A stretch of 6,125 nucleotides of DNA, from NCBI GenBank assembly GCA_017987425.1, contig JAGNTT010000116.1, positions 1 through 6,125 on the forward strand, given 5' to 3'. Below the pieces are notes generated by a model. That model did not search any database and had not been told where the DNA came from. It was given only the letters and a program-made list of their open reading frames with translations. The translations under genes and the position numbers were made by a program. This stretch comes from Candidatus Omnitrophota bacterium (GTDB taxonomy: Bacteria; Omnitrophota; Gorgyraeia; Zapsychrales; Fredricksoniimonadaceae). The first letter of the stretch is position 1, and every line of letters starts with the position of its first letter. Shown here in pieces: positions 1-5,414 of this stretch.

Positions 1-355
1 TTTAAAAGTGTTCCCGCTTTTAGCCGCCTTGATTTTGGTCACGGTCTTTGTTCACCAGGCCAAACTTCCTTACAAGGTTCAGTTGTTCATCGAAATCGTC
101 AAGGCGTTCATCGCTGTCGGTTATTTCCTTCATCTGATGGCCAACCGCCGCGATATCAGCGGCACCTGGGTTATTACGATTATATTTGTTTTGGGGCTTT
201 TGTTTTTACCGATCGCCAATGCCCTCAATCACATTAATGGAACCGTGGATACTTCCAAAGAGATTCAGCACGAAAAATTGTCTCAAACCGGGGCAGCGGA
301 CTCGCACGGGGAAGTGCACGAAGAACATAAGGGAGAAGAAGGCAGTGTCCATTAA
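1..355 (+). CDS. coxD: Cytochrome c oxidase subunit IV, prokaryotic type (5' truncated)
   Basis: Small non-catalytic membrane subunit of an aa3-type cytochrome c oxidase. The frame is open from the left edge (first whole codon at base 2), so the N-terminus is outside the window; the GTG at base 8 lies inside the first visible helix and is unlikely to be the real start. About 117 residues are visible. Two hydrophobic segments follow each other, separated by VKAFIAVGYFLHLMANRR, which matches the family hallmark of a Lys-Ala helix followed by a phe/leu-His-Leu pair. A further helix (VITIIFVLGLLFLPIANAL) precedes a hydrophilic tail rich in His and Glu. The reading frame overlaps the next gene by 11 bases, and coxB, ctaA and ctaB follow, which supports the assignment. 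I identified it from the motif and context, not by search. A generic small cox-operon membrane protein is the alternative. Confidence 0.83.
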   Translation, partial: LKVFPLLAALILVTVFVHQAKLPYKVQLFIEIVKAFIAVGYFLHLMANRRDISGTWVITIIFVLGLLFLPIANALNHINGTVDTSKEIQHEKLSQTGAADSHGEVHEEHKGEEGSVH

Positions 356-545
356 GGCTCTCCATATCATTTTGATTTCCTGCGCGATTTTAGTCAGCGT
401 GGTATTCGGCGTTTGGGCTTTCAGATATGCCCAAACCAGCGGCGATTCCGCCTACCAAACAGGAGGGGTCTTGTCCATAGCGCTTGCCGGTGGACTTTTC
501 TTGTATGCTATTCATTTTGTCAGAAAGGCAAAAAAGCTTACATGA
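345..545 (+). CDS. Small two-helix membrane protein of the cox operon, function unknown
   Basis: A 66-aa protein I do not recognise with certainty. The chosen start is GTG at 345, because AAGGGAG at 329-335 gives a Shine-Dalgarno nine bases upstream; an earlier ATG in the same frame (186) would lie deep inside the subunit IV gene. Two hydrophobic segments are visible, residues about 5-25 and 43-60, joined by a short polar loop (QTSGDSAYQTGG) and ending in a basic tail (RKAKK). By the positive-inside rule, N- and C-termini are probably cytoplasmic. It overlaps subunit IV by 11 bases and shares an ATGA with the next gene, so it is translated with the oxidase subunits. It may be an accessory subunit or an assembly protein; that is inference from position only. 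Confidence 0.7.
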   Translation: MSIKALHIILISCAILVSVVFGVWAFRYAQTSGDSAYQTGGVLSIALAGGLFLYAIHFVRKAKKLT

Positions 546-763
546 AGACTTTCCTTCTGACTTTCTTTATTTTTGCTATTCAGGAAATGCCTTTGTCGAA
601 CGCATGTGCCGTGTGCTTCGGCGACCCGAATTCACCCCTGACTAAAAGTATCGGGATGGGAGTTTGGGTTCTGATGGCGTTTATCGGCGGAGTGCTTTTA
701 TTGTTTTCGCTGTTTTTTCTAAATATCCGACGCCGGATGAAAAAGTTTCCGACGGCCCATTAA
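542..763 (+). CDS. Small exported/anchored CxxC protein upstream of coxB, function unknown
   Basis: A 73-aa protein starting at ATG 542, which overlaps the stop of the previous gene (ATGA), so translation is probably coupled; the only purine-rich stretch upstream (AAAGG at 524-528) is rather distant. Residues 1-21 look like a signal peptide, with possible signal peptidase I sites after SNA or ACA. Directly after it come Cys22 and Cys25 in CAVCFGDPNSP, then a hydrophobic helix at about 38-60 and a basic C-terminus (RRRMKK) that should stay in the cytoplasm. The CxxC pair would therefore sit outside the cell membrane, next to where CuA of subunit II is assembled. There is no CxxCH, so it is not a c-type cytochrome. 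I recall similar small proteins in other bacterial cox loci but cannot verify that here. A role in copper or thiol handling is inference. Confidence 0.72.
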   Translation: MKTFLLTFFIFAIQEMPLSNACAVCFGDPNSPLTKSIGMGVWVLMAFIGGVLLLFSLFFLNIRRRMKKFPTAH

Positions 764-776
764 TCATTCAACATAC

Positions 777-785
777 AAGGTGGAG
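777..785 (+). promoter_or_regulatory. Shine-Dalgarno site that sets the coxB start
   Basis: AAGGTGGAG lies nine bases before ATG 795. The GTG at 780, in frame and five codons upstream, is inside this site, so ATG 795 is the better start for coxB. Confidence 0.7.
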
Positions 786-794
786 TTACCGTTC

Positions 795-1565
795 ATGTGG
801 GGTTTACCGATCAATGCATCCGCTCACGGGTATGAAATAGATTCGATCATCATTTATGTTCATATTTTGATGCTTGTGCTTTTTCTCGGGTGGGGTGCTT
901 TTTTTATATTCACGCTGGTCCGATTTAACCGCCGTGTCCATCCCAAGGCCGATTACACCGGCGTCAAAAGCCATCTGTCGACCAAACTTGAGATAGCCGT
1001 TGTTATCATCGAGGCTGTTCTGCTCGTCGGATTTTCCATTCCGTTCTGGGCCAAACACGTTAATGCTTTTCCAAACCGCACCGATACCATTGAAGTTCGA
1101 ATCGTCGCCGAACAATACGCCTGGAATATTCATTACCCGGGTAAGGACGGCATGTTCGGCAAGACCAGTCCCAAATTGATGGATTCGCAAAATAATCCCC
1201 TCGGGATCGATTCAACGGACCCGAACGCCGCCGACGATTTTGTCACGATCAATCAGCTTCATTTGCCCATCGGACGTCCGGTGGTTGTCCATTTGTCGAC
1301 CAAGGACGTTATTCACAGTTTCGCTCTTCCGGTCATGCGCGTCAAGCAGGATGCGATTCCGGGGATGAGCATTCCTGTCTGGTTTACGCCTATCAAGACG
1401 GGAGATTTTGAAATTGCCTGCGCGCAGCTCTGCGGTATCGGCCACTACCGCATGAAAGGCTTTTTGAACATCCATTCCCCCGAAGAATACGCCAAATGGG
1501 TCAGCGAACAGGAAACCATCGGCGCATCTTCCTCGGAAGGCGGAGCCGATAGTTTTTGGAATTAA
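795..1565 (+). CDS. coxB: Cytochrome c oxidase subunit II (CuA subunit)
   Basis: Receives electrons from cytochrome c (or a partner complex) at the binuclear CuA centre and passes them to heme a in subunit I. From ATG 795 the protein has 256 residues: a short N-terminal stretch, helix 1 at about 18-42, helix 2 at about 65-85, then an external cupredoxin domain. The aromatic electron-entry region is EQYAWNIHYPG (106-116). CuA ligands are visible: His174 in HSFALP, Cys209, Cys213, His217 and Met220 in CAQLCGIGHYRM. Position 211 is Gln where many homologues have Glu; that residue contributes a backbone carbonyl to copper, and its side chain binds Mg in mitochondrial-type enzymes. There is no fused CxxCH cytochrome c domain, so it is not a caa3-type subunit. 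No cleavable signal peptide is evident; helix 1 probably acts as an anchor. Confidence 0.96.
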   Translation: MWGLPINASAHGYEIDSIIIYVHILMLVLFLGWGAFFIFTLVRFNRRVHPKADYTGVKSHLSTKLEIAVVIIEAVLLVGFSIPFWAKHVNAFPNRTDTIEVRIVAEQYAWNIHYPGKDGMFGKTSPKLMDSQNNPLGIDSTDPNAADDFVTINQLHLPIGRPVVVHLSTKDVIHSFALPVMRVKQDAIPGMSIPVWFTPIKTGDFEIACAQLCGIGHYRMKGFLNIHSPEEYAKWVSEQETIGASSSEGGADSFWN

Positions 1566-1584
1566 TCTATAAGTGAGTTTTGAT

Positions 1585-2610
1585 ATGCCCTCTGACCCAG
1601 ACAGTCCCCAACATCTCCTTTGGTTACGTCTATACAGCAAGATCGTTTCTTATTCGACGCTGTTTTTGATCTTTCTCGGCGGATTGGTCAAGAGCGCAGA
1701 ATCGGGTTTGTCAGTCCCGGACTGGCCGACGACCTACGGTTATTTTATGTTTTCATTTCCGCTTGACCAGATGGTCGGAGGTATCCGTTATGAACATACG
1801 CACCGCTTGGTCGCCTCCATCATCGGTTTGATGACTTTGTTTTTGGCTGTATGGCTTTCGCGCTCAAAGGTTGATGCATGGCTTAAAAAGCTAGGCGCAC
1901 TGGCTTTTGTTTTGGTTGTTGCCCAGGGTGTTTTGGGAGGGATGACGGTCAAGTTTCACCTGCCGGTCTGGACATCTTCCATGCACGGCGTTCTGGCCCA
2001 GACGTTTTTTTTGGTAACGATTCTCATTGCCTACGGTCTTTCGAATGAAAGAACGGTCCGGAAGTCTGAAGACCTTAAAGGGATCGACGGCAAATATATC
2101 CGTATGGCCATAATCTTTCTGGGCATGGTTTTTATTCAGTTGATAATCGGCAACCTCTTGCGTCATACTGAATCAGGCCTTGCCGTTCCTGATTTCCCAA
2201 CAATGGGTGGAACCATGATTCCGACATTTGATCAGGCCATGCTTAACCGCATCAACGCGTGGAATTTCGAACATGATCATGAGCTGGTCACAATGGGGCA
2301 GGTGCACATTCATATTTTGCACCGTTTTTGGGCGCTTCTTATTCTTTTGAAGCTTATATATTTAAATATGCTGGCTTATAAAAATTGTCTGCAAAGACCT
2401 TTTGTCCTTAAAACGCTTTTTCTTTTAAATGCCGCAATTCTGACGCAGATCGGTCTGGGTATTGCGACAGTCATGTCGATGAAAGAGATTTACACGACGA
2501 CATTTCATGTGGCTGCGGGCGCGGTTGTTCTTGCGTTAAGTTTTCTTCTGGTTCTTCGAAGTGCTCCCGTAAGCTGGCAAGCTTATCGTCAAAAGGTGTC
2601 CCAACGATGA
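1585..2610 (+). CDS. ctaA: Heme A synthase, COX15/CtaA family
   Basis: Membrane enzyme that oxidises the C8 methyl of heme O to give heme A for the oxidase. From ATG 1585 (341 aa) there are about eight hydrophobic segments in two similar halves, each with a repeat-like signature: ESGLSVPDWPT (39-49) and ESGLAVPDFPT (196-206). Heme-ligand histidines are in place: His73 in EHTHR (with the conserved Glu70), His134 in SSMHG, His246 in ILHRF and His308 in TTFHVAAG. The only cysteine is Cys268, so the paired loop cysteines of the Bacillus-type enzyme are absent. A GTG at 1573 would add four residues; I prefer 1585, which has a weak AAGTGAG site at 1571-1577. It starts 19 bases after coxB and shares an ATGA with ctaB, so both heme steps are cotranslated. 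Confidence 0.95.
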   Translation: MPSDPDSPQHLLWLRLYSKIVSYSTLFLIFLGGLVKSAESGLSVPDWPTTYGYFMFSFPLDQMVGGIRYEHTHRLVASIIGLMTLFLAVWLSRSKVDAWLKKLGALAFVLVVAQGVLGGMTVKFHLPVWTSSMHGVLAQTFFLVTILIAYGLSNERTVRKSEDLKGIDGKYIRMAIIFLGMVFIQLIIGNLLRHTESGLAVPDFPTMGGTMIPTFDQAMLNRINAWNFEHDHELVTMGQVHIHILHRFWALLILLKLIYLNMLAYKNCLQRPFVLKTLFLLNAAILTQIGLGIATVMSMKEIYTTTFHVAAGAVVLALSFLLVLRSAPVSWQAYRQKVSQR

Positions 2611-3476
2611 ACAATTACCGTCTGATCATAGACTCATATATGGAACTCTGTAAGCCGCGCATTGTGACGCTCGTACTGGTCACGACGTCGCTCGGATATT
2701 ATCTGGGCGGGGGAGGCTTTCACAATCCGTATCTTTTTTTCATTACGATGATCGGAACCGCCATGGTTTGCGCAGGATCGGCAACGCTTAATCATTATCT
2801 GGAACGTGACAGCGACGCGCTCATGAAACGCACCCAGCGCAGACCTGTTCCGACCGGGGTCATCTCGCCCGATCATGCCATGCTGTTTGGCATACTGCTT
2901 ACATTAACCGGCGTTCTGATTTTATGCATTGAGGTCAATCTGCTGACGTCCTTCTTGAGTATATTGACGGCATTCTTATACGTTATCGTGTACACTCCCA
3001 TGAAAAAGATCAGCTGGCTAAACACCACCATCGGCGCCATTCCAGGTGCCATTCCGCCGATCGGCGGGTGGGCGGCGGCATCCGGCGAGGTAGGACTTGG
3101 GGCATGGGTACTCTTTTTAATCATGTTTGTCTGGCAGCATCCGCATTTTTATTCGATCGCCTGGATATTCCGGGATGATTATAAGAAAGCGGGATTCAAA
3201 ATGCTTTCCTTCGAAGATGCCGACGGCCGCAGAATGTTTAAGCATACGCTCATTTATTCATTGATTCTGATTCCGGTCTCGCTTCTTCCGACATTCATCG
3301 GTATGTCGGGATGGACGTATTTCTGGGGGGCGTTATTGGCCGGTTTTGCTTTCCTGCATGTCAGCCGCAAGTTTCAGCTGCTGGGATCCAATCAAGTTGC
3401 GCATCAGCTTTTGCGGGCGTCTGTTTTATATCTTCCCGCGATTTTGGTTTTAATTGTCGTAGATAAGTGGTTTTAA
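2607..3476 (+). CDS. ctaB: Protoheme IX farnesyltransferase (heme O synthase)
   Basis: UbiA-superfamily prenyltransferase that transfers a farnesyl group from farnesyl diphosphate to heme B, giving heme O, the substrate of the CtaA enzyme encoded just upstream. The protein has 289 residues, usual for the family, with about nine hydrophobic segments. The first Asp-rich motif is at 62-80: Asn62, Glu66, Asp68, Asp70, Arg75, then TQRRP. The mid-protein signature YTPMKK with TTIGAIPGAIPPIGGW follows at 129-155, then WQHPHFYSIAW (176-186) and the second motif FRDDYKKAGFKML (188-200). ATG 2607 overlaps the ctaA stop, with AAAAGG at 2591-2596 as ribosome binding site. Confidence 0.97.
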   Translation: MNNYRLIIDSYMELCKPRIVTLVLVTTSLGYYLGGGGFHNPYLFFITMIGTAMVCAGSATLNHYLERDSDALMKRTQRRPVPTGVISPDHAMLFGILLTLTGVLILCIEVNLLTSFLSILTAFLYVIVYTPMKKISWLNTTIGAIPGAIPPIGGWAAASGEVGLGAWVLFLIMFVWQHPHFYSIAWIFRDDYKKAGFKMLSFEDADGRRMFKHTLIYSLILIPVSLLPTFIGMSGWTYFWGALLAGFAFLHVSRKFQLLGSNQVAHQLLRASVLYLPAILVLIVVDKWF

Positions 3477-3488
3477 AAAGGAAATCGA

Positions 3489-3914
3489 GTGGAGCATAAT
3501 ACCCCATCCGTCATTGCGACTATAGATGCCTTCTTAAACGGCATATCCACTATTCTTTTAAGTTTGGGGTGGGTTGCCATTCGTCAAAAAGACCGCCAGC
3601 GTCATCAGAAATTCATGATTGCCGCATTGGTTTCTTCGACGCTTTTTTTAATTCTTTATGTGCTTAACAGGATTATCGTTGGCGGGCTGACCCATTATCA
3701 AGGGCAGGGGATGATGCGGACGATTTATTTTATTATATTGGGAACCCACACGCCTCTTGCCATGCTCATTGTTCCGTTCAGCATCATGGCCCTCTGGCAT
3801 TCACTGCACCAAAACTTCAAAGCTCACGTGAAGATTACTAAATGGCTCTTGCCGGTATGGCTGTATGTATCGGTGACGGGCGTGATCATTTACTTCATGC
3901 TTTACGTACTTTGA
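3489..3914 (+). CDS. ctaM: DUF420 membrane protein, CtaM/YozB-type aa3 oxidase assembly factor
   Basis: A 141-aa membrane protein with about four hydrophobic segments (roughly 15-31, 43-65, 78-102, 118-140). Histidines sit near the helix ends in the DUF420 pattern: His39 in RHQKFM, His69 in THYQG, His87 in GTHTPLAM, and His104, His107 and His113 in the ALWHSLHQNF region. DUF420 includes CtaM of Staphylococcus aureus and YozB of Bacillus, which are needed for a working aa3-type oxidase; that is known for Firmicutes and transferred here by family and position. The start is GTG 3489, with AAAGGA six bases upstream (3477-3482). It follows ctaB by 12 bases and appears to be the last gene of the oxidase operon. 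Its last 13 bases overlap the end of the opposite-strand gene. Confidence 0.88.
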   Translation: MEHNTPSVIATIDAFLNGISTILLSLGWVAIRQKDRQRHQKFMIAALVSSTLFLILYVLNRIIVGGLTHYQGQGMMRTIYFIILGTHTPLAMLIVPFSIMALWHSLHQNFKAHVKITKWLLPVWLYVSVTGVIIYFMLYVL

Positions 3915-4243
3915 GCGTTTCTTCCTGAGCGCAGACGTTTAACAAGCCTTCCGATACGCGTCAAAGAATTCCACGTAAATCTCTTGCTGAAGTCAAATTG
4001 ACCTAATAAGAACCCGAAAAGCATTAATCCCAAATAATAGGTAGGGGCTAATAGAAACGGGTAGATGAGGATTTTTTGCCAGATCGGCGCGTCCGTCATG
4101 TGAAGAATATGAAACTCAATGGGACGGATGAAACGGATAGATAATCCTGCCAGCGAGAATGCAAGCATGATCAAAAAGAAATCTTTGTTATTTTTGATGT
4201 TCCACTTGGCTTTAAAGTTTTTCATCCATCGCGGTTCGTTCAT
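3902..4243 (-). CDS. Small membrane protein resembling DUF6787, function unknown
   Basis: A 113-aa protein with two hydrophobic segments (about 21-37 and 56-82), a charged N-terminus, and a strongly basic C-terminus (RIGRLVKRLRSGR). The pattern of a Trp near the N-terminus (KAKW), a first helix with an LAG motif, a second helix APTYYLGLMLFGFLLGQF and an aromatic/basic tail is what I remember of the DUF6787 family, first seen in Bacteroidota; no function is known for it. I am about half sure of that match. ATG 4243 overlaps the stop of the upstream 47-aa gene (ATGA), with GGTGA seven bases before it. It is the last gene of a four-gene minus-strand run and its stop lies inside the opposite-strand DUF420 gene. 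Confidence 0.72.
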   Translation of the reverse strand: MNEPRWMKNFKAKWNIKNNKDFFLIMLAFSLAGLSIRFIRPIEFHILHMTDAPIWQKILIYPFLLAPTYYLGLMLFGFLLGQFDFSKRFTWNSLTRIGRLVKRLRSGRNAQST

Positions 4244-4383
4244 GAGATATTCACCAGTTCTTTGTGCACAAGATTAAGAAAATAAACGCCGAAAATCAGA
4301 ACGATTACGGCGGTGATGCCGAGGACAATCATCATTTTTTTGAATCCGTCGGCGCCTGTATCGAATTTAAGTATGGTCCGCAT
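4240..4383 (-). CDS. 47-aa single-helix membrane protein, function unknown
   Basis: A short gene running from ATG 4383 to a TGA at 4240. The product begins MRTILKFDTGADGFKKMM, has one hydrophobic helix at about 17-37 (VLGITAVIVLIFGVYFLN), and ends LVHKELVNIS. Support comes from gene packing: it begins six bases after the stop of the 53-aa gene and its stop overlaps the next start in ATGA. An in-frame stop at 4390-4392 limits the upstream end, so ATG 4383 is the only ATG giving this length. The ribosome binding site is weak (only GAG within GCTGAGT), so it is probably translated by coupling. It was considered against DUF5989, another tiny membrane family, but the sequence does not convincingly fit. 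Confidence 0.6.
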   Translation of the reverse strand: MRTILKFDTGADGFKKMMIVLGITAVIVLIFGVYFLNLVHKELVNIS

Positions 4384-4389
4384 AATGAC

Positions 4390-4551
4390 TCAGCGTTTAA
4401 GAATGTATTTCTCGATAATCCATCCGCAGGCGAACAGAATGACCGAAACGCCGAGGACTTTGTAGTTAAGCTTTTCCGGAAATGTCTTGATAAAGGCGTA
4501 ACCCAAAAGCCCCAGCCCCGTTGCTTCCAAAAGTTTGGCCGCGAAGTACAT
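4390..4551 (-). CDS. 53-aa two-helix membrane protein, function unknown
   Basis: A short gene from ATG 4551 to TGA at 4390. The start overlaps the TAA of the upstream 159-aa gene by one base (TAATG), with AAGAGGG just before it as ribosome binding site. The product has two hydrophobic stretches, residues about 5-21 (AKLLEATGLGLLGYAFI) and 33-48 (LGVSVILFACGWIIEK), joined by a basic loop (KTFPEKLNYK) and ending KYILKR. Charges place the loop and C-terminus together, so the first segment may be only partly inserted. I do not recognise the family. Its packing between two other membrane-protein genes is the main evidence that it is real. Confidence 0.66.
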   Translation of the reverse strand: MYFAAKLLEATGLGLLGYAFIKTFPEKLNYKVLGVSVILFACGWIIEKYILKR

Positions 4552-5030
4552 TAAGCCCTCTTGATACCGGACATATCCAGAATCACCTGCGTGTTGTCTC
4601 TGAAACAGGCGTTCTGAATGATTTTGGCATCGATGTACTGCAGAATTCCGAGCAGCAATACTCCCCGATAAATCCAGGGGGATATTTTGTACGTGTCGGC
4701 GGCGCCGAACAGAATAAAGGCGATCATCAGAATCAGCATGTTGAGTAACTGAGGCGGATAAATGCGGCGCTTGATGGCAATCGAGCGTTTGTGAAAATCT
4801 CCGTGAATTTTCTGCTCGAGCATGTATTCTTTGACGCTGACACCCGTCCCGACAAAAAAGAACATGATCAAAGTTTCCGTAAAAAGGTAAATGATGCTCG
4901 TCAGAATTAAAAAAGACAGCGGAGACGCGGCAATAACTTTAAAGGGAATCAGGCTCTGGGCAAAGACAATGAGGAGCATGACGAACGAAAGAAGGGTGAA
5001 GATATAGCAGGTGATCATGAAGAACCACAT
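4551..5030 (-). CDS. Four-helix membrane protein heading a small membrane operon, function unknown
   Basis: A 159-aa protein (from ATG 5030) that I cannot name. Hydrophobic segments lie at about 2-24, 37-61, 95-112 and 118-133. Between the second and third is a charged loop, VKEYMLEQKIHGDFHKRSIA followed by KRRIYPPQ, which should be cytoplasmic. The most distinctive stretch is ETLIMFFFVGTGVSVKEY at the end of helix 2. The C-terminus (about 134-159) is soluble, ending SGIKRA. Start choice is uncertain: ATG 5030 has GGTGG only three bases upstream, while an in-frame GTG at 5054 would add eight residues but lies inside a strong hairpin; an in-frame stop at 5076-5078 bars anything longer. It overlaps the 53-aa gene (TAATG) and is the first gene of a four-gene run. 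Confidence 0.75.
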   Translation of the reverse strand: MWFFMITCYIFTLLSFVMLLIVFAQSLIPFKVIAASPLSFLILTSIIYLFTETLIMFFFVGTGVSVKEYMLEQKIHGDFHKRSIAIKRRIYPPQLLNMLILMIAFILFGAADTYKISPWIYRGVLLLGILQYIDAKIIQNACFRDNTQVILDMSGIKRA

Positions 5031-5047
5031 AAGCCACCAAAGTATCA

Positions 5048-5069
5048 GGGGCACAGCGAACTGTGCCCC
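5048..5069 (-). other. Perfect 9-bp hairpin with a TTCG loop
   Basis: Arms GGGGCACAG and CTGTGCCCC pair perfectly around a four-base loop, which reads TTCG on the minus strand (the direction of the flanking genes). Neither side is followed by a T-run, so it is not a classical intrinsic terminator. It lies between the ferredoxin terminator and the 159-aa membrane-protein gene and contains that gene's alternative GTG start (5054). It could be a transcript-stabilising, processing or translation-modulating element; the function is inference. Confidence 0.6.
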
Positions 5070-5083
5070 ATTGCATTAATCTT

Positions 5084-5105
5084 AAAAAGCGTTTACGAGA
5101 ACGCT
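5084..5105 (-). terminator. Short intrinsic terminator after the ferredoxin gene
   Basis: On the minus strand, AGCGTT and AACGCT form a 6-bp stem around a six-base loop (CTCGTA), followed directly by TTTT. It begins two bases after the ferredoxin stop. The stem is short and only half G-C, so termination may be partial. Confidence 0.55.
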
Positions 5106-5106
5106 G

Positions 5107-5385
5107 TTAGTCTTTCTTTAAAGGTGTCTTTTTTTCAGTTAAAACAGGAAGGCTGCCGGCTTTTTCTTTGTTAAGCGGTATATAGTTTTTCCATTTGTCG
5201 GGAACATCGGCATCGGCGTAGATCGCCTGGACCGGGCATTCGGGAATGCATGCGCCGCAATCGATACAGACATCAGGATCAATCACGAGCATTTCGGCAT
5301 CTTCATGAAAACAGTCAACGGGGCAGACTGTTACGCAATCTGTGTAACGGCATTTTACGCAAGGTTCTGTTACCACGTGGGCCAT
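5107..5385 (-). CDS. fdxA: 7Fe ferredoxin ([3Fe-4S][4Fe-4S], FdI/FdxA type)
   Basis: A 92-aa soluble electron carrier with one [3Fe-4S] and one [4Fe-4S] cluster. It opens MAHVVTEPCVKCRYTDC, closely like Azotobacter FdI. Cysteines are at 9, 12, 17, 21, 25, 40, 43, 46 and 50. By analogy with FdI, Cys9, Cys17 and Cys50 bind the 3Fe cluster, and Cys21, Cys40, Cys43 and Cys46 the 4Fe cluster (CIDCGACIPEC), with Cys12 and Cys25 free. The C-terminal extension is shorter than in FdI but keeps the YIPLN and TEKK(T)PL stretches. ATG 5385 has a strong AGGAGG seven bases upstream. A promoter-like pair lies upstream and a terminator follows, so it may be a single-gene transcript. Its redox partner is unknown; the radical SAM protein encoded next door is a possible one, by inference. 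Confidence 0.95.
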   Translation of the reverse strand: MAHVVTEPCVKCRYTDCVTVCPVDCFHEDAEMLVIDPDVCIDCGACIPECPVQAIYADADVPDKWKNYIPLNKEKAGSLPVLTEKKTPLKKD

Positions 5386-5392
5386 AGAAAAT

Positions 5393-5398
5393 CCTCCT
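5393..5398 (-). promoter_or_regulatory. fdxA: Strong Shine-Dalgarno of the ferredoxin gene
   Basis: AGGAGG on the minus strand, seven bases before ATG 5385; the best ribosome binding site in the window, which suggests high expression of the ferredoxin. Confidence 0.75.
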
Positions 5399-5414
5399 CA
5401 AAGATTAGGAATAA

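Noticed and set aside
542..763. Lipoprotein interpretation of the CxxC protein (Cys22 as the lipidated residue)
   Set aside because: The residues before Cys22 (LSNA) put Leu at -4 and Asn at -2, a poor lipobox; a signal peptidase I site or an uncleaved anchor is at least as likely.
795..1565. caa3-type subunit II with fused cytochrome c
   Set aside because: No CxxCH motif occurs after the CuA domain, and the protein ends about 36 residues after Met220.
804..1640. Long open frames on the minus strand opposite coxB
   Set aside because: Their translations lack recognisable motifs, and the plus strand carries an unmistakable CuA subunit; they are shadows of that gene.
4308..4341. Possible terminator for the oxidase operon (CGGC/GCCG followed by a T-run on the plus strand)
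   Set aside because: The T-run is about 16 bases from the short 4-bp stem and lies far inside the opposite-strand genes; the geometry is wrong for an intrinsic terminator.
3902..4383. SxtJ/DUF5989 pair, known as tiny membrane proteins beside carbamoyltransferases
   Set aside because: Neither the 113-aa nor the 47-aa sequence shows the patterns I remember for those families, and no carbamoyltransferase gene is in view.
4264..4748. Open frames on the plus strand between the oxidase operon and the ferredoxin
   Set aside because: The products are highly polar with no family features, and the opposite strand has tightly packed membrane-protein genes with proper overlaps.
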